Translations under genes and position numbers: made by a program
Part shown: positions 5,793 to 9,324 of the stretch, piece after piece
How positions within the stretch are numbered: the first letter of the stretch is position 1
Layout: every line of letters starts with the position of its first letter
Source of the DNA: Bryobacterales bacterium
GTDB lineage: Bacteria; Acidobacteriota; Terriglobia; Bryobacterales; Bryobacteraceae
Assembly: GCA_025456495.1 (NCBI GenBank)
Contig: JALOKO010000104.1
Span: 1 to 9,324, forward strand
Direction of reading: 5' to 3'
Length of the DNA stretch: 9,324 nucleotides
The notes under the pieces: model-generated
Databases searched by the model: none
Told to the model about the DNA's origin: nothing
Seen by the model: only the letters and a program-made list of their open reading frames with translations

Positions 5793-7571
5793 TTAGTTTT
5801 CGGCCGAATGCAGTCCGCCAGCGCCCGCCCGGAAGTCGACATTGTGATACTCGCAGTTCCAGATGCAGGCACCGCAATGAATGCACTTCTCGCGATCAAA
5901 TGCGGGTGTGGGCGCGCCGGGCGATAGCGCCTGCGCGGAACAGATTTCCACGCAGGTCATTGATCCGCAGCGTGCGCAGACCTCTTCGTCCTTCATGCGA
6001 ACGTGGTTGGCATAGCCGGGCGCAGCCTGTACTTTGCCGCCCAGCAGCAGAGCGTCCTGCTGGGTCATCAACAACTGGCCATCGTAAGGGATGTCCGGCC
6101 ACCCGCAGCGGTTCATCACGGCATCGTGAAGAGCTTCGCCGCGCGCTTGCGCCTCTTGCTTCAGCAGGGAGAGTTCCGTTGCGGGAATCCGCTGGCTATA
6201 GAAATCCTCCAGCGTTGGCATGGGATGTTCCGGTAGTCCGGGCAGATGCAGGCGTCCGCCGCTGAAGCCGGCCAGGGCCATGCCCAGCATTCCTGGCACC
6301 ACGCCACGATGGAAGCCATCGCGCGCGTGCTGCGCCGCCAGCGCTTCCTCTTCCAGCCAACTGGTGCGTCGCAAGCTGGTGTAGGTGCGCTCCAGGTTGT
6401 CCTTGGTGAAGGGGGCGCCTTCGCGCCACAGCTCAAGCACGGCCTTGCCCAATTGCACGCCGGTCATCCATGCCTCGTCCACACCAGACCCGGCCAGCAC
6501 GTTGGTGCTGCCTGAGCCTTCGCCGATCCGTGCGTAGCCATCGCCCACCAGCCATGGTTCCCCGCGACGACCGCTTTCGTTCAGTGTCTTCGCGCCCCAG
6601 GAACGCATGCGTCCCCCTCGCAGGTGCTTCCACAGCAGCGGGTGCTGGATGAAGTGCTGCAGATAGCGATAGGAGGTGCGGACCGGGTTCTCCAGCCAAC
6701 TGGGGACGAAGATGCCCACGCTGGCGACGTTCTCGGGATGGACATAGAGGAAGCCGAAGATCTCCGGTTCGGGATAGCCGAAGGTATGCAGCACCGTGCC
6801 TTGCGGCAGGTTGCAGCCTTCGGGCAGATCCACCACCATCTTCATGCCCACGGCCCAGTCGCGCTGTTCATTGCCAGGGGGTAGTCCGAAATGGGCATCC
6901 AACTGTCGGCCTACGGGTCCCACGGGTCCGTCGCCCACCACGGTCAGCGCGGCGCGCACTTCCATGCCCGGCTGGAAAGCGCCGGTGGCGTTTCCGGCCA
7001 GGTCTACTCCTTGGTCAGCCAGCAGGACGCCGCGAACCTGGTCGTCCTCAATGATGGCTGCGGCCACGGGCGAGCCTGGCCAGATCTGGGCCGCGCCGGT
7101 CATCATCACCTGCTGGCCTACCCATTGGTTGAACTGGCCAATGGACATCACCATGCCCCCGTGCTTTTCCAGGAAGGGCGGGATGTAGGGCAGCTCAAAG
7201 GCTTCGTCGCGTAACGCGCCAGAGACGCGCAGGGCGGCATCGGCGGCCTTCAGGGCAGCGGAGCGACGGCTGGCGCCGACGGCATCCAACAGGTAGTAGA
7301 CCTTCTCCACGGTCACCGGCGTAGCCATCGGAACGTCCGCGGGGTTGAGCTGTGGAAACGACACGCGGATGCCGCGCCCCTTGGTGACCACGCCTGAAAC
7401 GCCAAACGCGATATCGTCGGCCCGCTCGTAGCAGAGGATCTGCGGGAAGCTGCCATCTTCCAACGGGATCTCGCGAGAGACCGTGGTGAGGAAGCCCCCC
7501 ACGGCGGGGCCGAAGCCCACGCACACCACGTCCACATCCATCCGCGCGCGTTCCACTGCTTGCATCTCCAT
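5793..7571 (-). CDS. ETF:quinone oxidoreductase-like flavoprotein with eight-cysteine ferredoxin tail
   Basis: This 592-residue protein matches ETF-quinone oxidoreductase (ETF-QO/FixC) along its length and is near the usual 550-600. The FAD Rossmann motif near the N-terminus is VGFGPAVGG (18-26), a GxGxxxG variant of the normal GAGPAG. Family landmarks follow: HGGMVMSIGQFNQWVG, a TVVGDGPVGPVGRQL segment, SWGAKTLNESG, and GDGYARIGEGSGS leading into the second FAD-contacting stretch. The C-terminal domain has CxxCx4Cx3C at 532-544 and CxxCxxCx3C at 563-573, ending with the EYHNVDF tail that aligns with the ETF-QO Fe-S domain. The protein should move electrons from ETF through FAD and Fe-S to membrane quinone; I see no transmembrane helix, consistent with monotopic attachment. 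GAGGAG 8 bases upstream fixes the start at 7571. It lies 17 bases after the acyl-CoA dehydrogenase gene and 17 before the ETF beta gene, which supports a dedicated chain. A FixCX-like low-potential role is an alternative. Confidence 0.9.
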   Translation of the reverse strand: MEMQAVERARMDVDVVCVGFGPAVGGFLTTVSREIPLEDGSFPQILCYERADDIAFGVSGVVTKGRGIRVSFPQLNPADVPMATPVTVEKVYYLLDAVGASRRSAALKAADAALRVSGALRDEAFELPYIPPFLEKHGGMVMSIGQFNQWVGQQVMMTGAAQIWPGSPVAAAIIEDDQVRGVLLADQGVDLAGNATGAFQPGMEVRAALTVVGDGPVGPVGRQLDAHFGLPPGNEQRDWAVGMKMVVDLPEGCNLPQGTVLHTFGYPEPEIFGFLYVHPENVASVGIFVPSWLENPVRTSYRYLQHFIQHPLLWKHLRGGRMRSWGAKTLNESGRRGEPWLVGDGYARIGEGSGSTNVLAGSGVDEAWMTGVQLGKAVLELWREGAPFTKDNLERTYTSLRRTSWLEEEALAAQHARDGFHRGVVPGMLGMALAGFSGGRLHLPGLPEHPMPTLEDFYSQRIPATELSLLKQEAQARGEALHDAVMNRCGWPDIPYDGQLLMTQQDALLLGGKVQAAPGYANHVRMKDEEVCARCGSMTCVEICSAQALSPGAPTPAFDREKCIHCGACIWNCEYHNVDFRAGAGGLHSAEN

Positions 7572-7579
7572 CGCGTGTG

Positions 7580-7585
7580 CTCCTC
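7580..7585 (-). promoter_or_regulatory. Ribosome binding site of the ETF-QO-like gene
   Basis: On the minus strand this reads GAGGAG, 8 bases ahead of the ATG at 7571. It is the best Shine-Dalgarno in the operon and favours that ATG over in-frame ATGs at 7565 and 7541, which are closer to the FAD motif. Confidence 0.75.
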
Positions 7586-7588
7586 GGC

Positions 7589-9324
7589 TTAGACGGGGTA
7601 ATCCAGGGCCGCCGGAATCATGACGGTGGTCAGGCTGCGCGCGGCGCGATCCTTGGCTAACTGCGATCCCGTGATGCAGCCGTCCAGCTTGTTGCGCAGG
7701 GCGCGGAACTGCTCAAGACCCTTGAAGCTCACGCAGGCCCCCGCCTTGTGAGGATGCGTTCCATCCTCCTCAATCACATCGGCGGCCATGGCGCCCACCC
7801 CGGGCATGATCCCCTCCAGCGCGATCAGTTCCACCCGTCCATAGCAGTTGGGCGCATCGTCGTCCCAGCGCGGATGCCGGTTGTAGCCGAACACCAATTC
7901 GGCCGTGATGCGGCCCACCTCACCCGCGGCGCGGGCGCTTTGGACCGCGCAAAGATCCAGGTAGAACTGCCGCAGACCCACGAAGCCATCGGCGATGGTC
8001 GGGTTGTCGGCGCCTTTGTCGGCCAGCTCGCAGACGTCCAGGATCAACTGGCGCGCGCTCACCAACCAGCACAGCGCATCGGCCATGGGGAAAGAGACGC
8101 CCTGACGCGCGCTTTGGTACAGGTTGCCGCCATCGGCATCCTTTGACTTCATCAGATGACGGATGCTCCACAGCCATAACTCCATCGCCGTGGCCAGCGC
8201 GCAAGCGCCTGTGTCCGGCCGCTGCGAAGCAATTTTGCGAAGATCCGTAATCCATTGCCGGAACTGCGCCAGAAACACCTCGTTGGTCATGGTGAGCGAG
8301 AGTTGGCGCCGCTGCACGGCTTCAGGTCCCTCGTAGGTAGCTTCCAACTGGGCGTCAGTCCACTTCTGCAACAGGAAGCCCGGGCAATCCTCGGTAATGC
8401 CGTAGCCGCCCATCAGGCTCACCGCTTCGCGCAGTTCGTTGGCGCCGTGGCCGGTGTTCCAGAGCTTGGTGGCCGGGCACAGCACGTTGGCCACGCTATC
8501 CAGCAGCACGTAGCGCAAAAGCGGGTTGTCTGCGAGTTCCTGGTAGCGCTGGGCGTTGCGTTCTTCTGCGGGCAGGGCCTGCTGGCGGACGAGTTCAACG
8601 GCGTCCCCCTCCAGCTTGCGCATCGCCTTGAACGCGGACATTCCCTTGCCAACGCCCTGTTCGGTGAGGGCGGCGTCCTTCACCTTCTCCATTGGATCCA
8701 GTTCATCGAAGAGTCTCGCCGCGGCGAAGCCCAGCGACGCGGCTGCTTCTCCGGTGGCCCACACCTCCAGCACACGGTGCAGCACGTCCTCCTTCTGCTG
8801 CAAACCCAACTCGTACCGGGGAGTGCCGGGCGGAGTGGTTTCGCCGCCACGGAAGCGATCACGATGGTAGCGCAGCAAAGGCTCGACGGCTGAGAGCAGC
8901 TTGGCCGCGGTCATCAGCCCCACCGTGACGCGGGTGCGACGGAAGACCGCCTCAATGATCTCGCCATGGTCGTAGGTAGGCACCAGGACGCCATCCCGGA
9001 TCACATAGCCGCCAATGATGCGGCTCGCCGGGACGTGCAGCTTGAAGATAGGGTCAGTCGTGGAAGAAAGCTGGTGCACCATCTTTTTGGTGGGCGCGCC
9101 ACGGTCGAAGGTGCCCTCGTCACCCTCTTCCAGAATCACCATGCACGTGCCCTTGATCCGGGGGTCGTCACTGGCTACCGCCGCGGTGACGAAATTGGCG
9201 AAGCCCATGTTGGTGATGAAGCGCCCACGCTTGTCCACCTCCAGGATGGGTTCCTCGCCTTCAGGCCATGCGGCGATGCGCACCTTCCCGGAAAGCAGGC
9301 CGGTTTCCACCCCCACATAGGGCA
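7589..9324 (-). CDS. Long acyl-CoA dehydrogenase with C-terminal extension, N-terminus beyond window
   Basis: The frame is open from the TAA at 7589 to the right edge, with about 578 residues visible. A GTG at 9316 is in frame, but coding continues upstream of it and the N-terminal helical domain is absent, so roughly 130-170 residues probably lie outside. Acyl-CoA dehydrogenase features are clear: RFITNMGFANF (the middle beta-domain flavin motif) at about 32-42 counted from 9316, KKMVHQLSSTTD, a VPASRIIGG segment, LMGGYGITEDCPGF at about 300, and ATYEGPEAVQRRQLS, in which Glu329 aligns with the catalytic Glu of medium-chain acyl-CoA dehydrogenase. Canonical enzymes have EGT there; this one has EGP. 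About 230 residues follow, far longer than the short tail of 380-residue members and reminiscent of VLCAD/ACAD9 or of bacterial enzymes with an added C-terminal domain. Its gene leads the visible operon and should reduce the ETF pair encoded downstream. The substrate is unknown; long-chain or modified acyl-CoA is a guess. Confidence 0.9.
   Translation of the reverse strand, partial: PYVGVETGLLSGKVRIAAWPEGEEPILEVDKRGRFITNMGFANFVTAAVASDDPRIKGTCMVILEEGDEGTFDRGAPTKKMVHQLSSTTDPIFKLHVPASRIIGGYVIRDGVLVPTYDHGEIIEAVFRRTRVTVGLMTAAKLLSAVEPLLRYHRDRFRGGETTPPGTPRYELGLQQKEDVLHRVLEVWATGEAAASLGFAAARLFDELDPMEKVKDAALTEQGVGKGMSAFKAMRKLEGDAVELVRQQALPAEERNAQRYQELADNPLLRYVLLDSVANVLCPATKLWNTGHGANELREAVSLMGGYGITEDCPGFLLQKWTDAQLEATYEGPEAVQRRQLSLTMTNEVFLAQFRQWITDLRKIASQRPDTGACALATAMELWLWSIRHLMKSKDADGGNLYQSARQGVSFPMADALCWLVSARQLILDVCELADKGADNPTIADGFVGLRQFYLDLCAVQSARAAGEVGRITAELVFGYNRHPRWDDDAPNCYGRVELIALEGIMPGVGAMAADVIEEDGTHPHKAGACVSFKGLEQFRALRNKLDGCITGSQLAKDRAARSLTTVMIPAALDYPV

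Noticed and set aside
4762..5796. A 344-codon plus-strand open frame opposite the ETF genes
   Set aside because: It spans the junction of two well-supported minus-strand genes and has low-complexity Arg/Gln/His composition with no family motif.
8255..8893. A 212-codon plus-strand open frame opposite the acyl-CoA dehydrogenase gene
   Set aside because: It is antisense to conserved acyl-CoA dehydrogenase sequence, including the GGYGIT and YEGP motifs, and has no motif of its own.

Overview
The window is GC-rich bacterial chromosome, densely coding, with no RNA gene, mobile element, CRISPR array or repeat that I can see. The combination of a Tat-exported Gfo/Idh/MocA oxidoreductase, a YcsF-type PxpA and a cytosolic GH15 hydrolase fits an Acidobacteriota genome of the Bryobacterales/Solibacter kind. 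That assignment is inferred from gene style and not from a marker gene, so it is tentative.

Layout. A GH15 alpha-glycosidase gene (glucoamylase or trehalase type) runs on the minus strand from 1649 and leaves through the left edge. A 158-base divergent intergenic region separates it from a plus-strand pair: a Tat-signal Gfo/Idh/MocA oxidoreductase (1808-3160), then, 20 bases on, an orphan pxpA/ycsF homologue (3181-3969). The rest is a tight minus-strand operon read from right to left: a long acyl-CoA dehydrogenase entering from the right edge (to 7589), an ETF:quinone oxidoreductase-like flavoprotein with an eight-cysteine ferredoxin tail (7571-5793), an ETF beta-like subunit (5775-4969) and an ETF alpha-like subunit (4942-3932). 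Gaps in this operon are only 17, 17 and 26 bases. Its last gene overlaps the 3' end of pxpA tail to tail by 38 bases.

The four-gene operon reads as a self-contained electron route: the acyl-CoA dehydrogenase oxidises an acyl-CoA, electrons pass to the dedicated EtfBA pair, and the ETF-QO-like protein delivers them to the quinone pool. What makes it unusual is that every part is off-type. The ETF subunits keep the family framework but have lost many near-invariant cofactor-site residues. The ETF-QO carries two cysteine quartets instead of the usual single-cluster arrangement. The dehydrogenase has a C-terminal extension of about 230 residues. The set looks co-evolved and is the best candidate here for an incompletely described system. 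Its substrate, partner specificity and whether it is electron-confurcating or simply linear cannot be settled from sequence alone.
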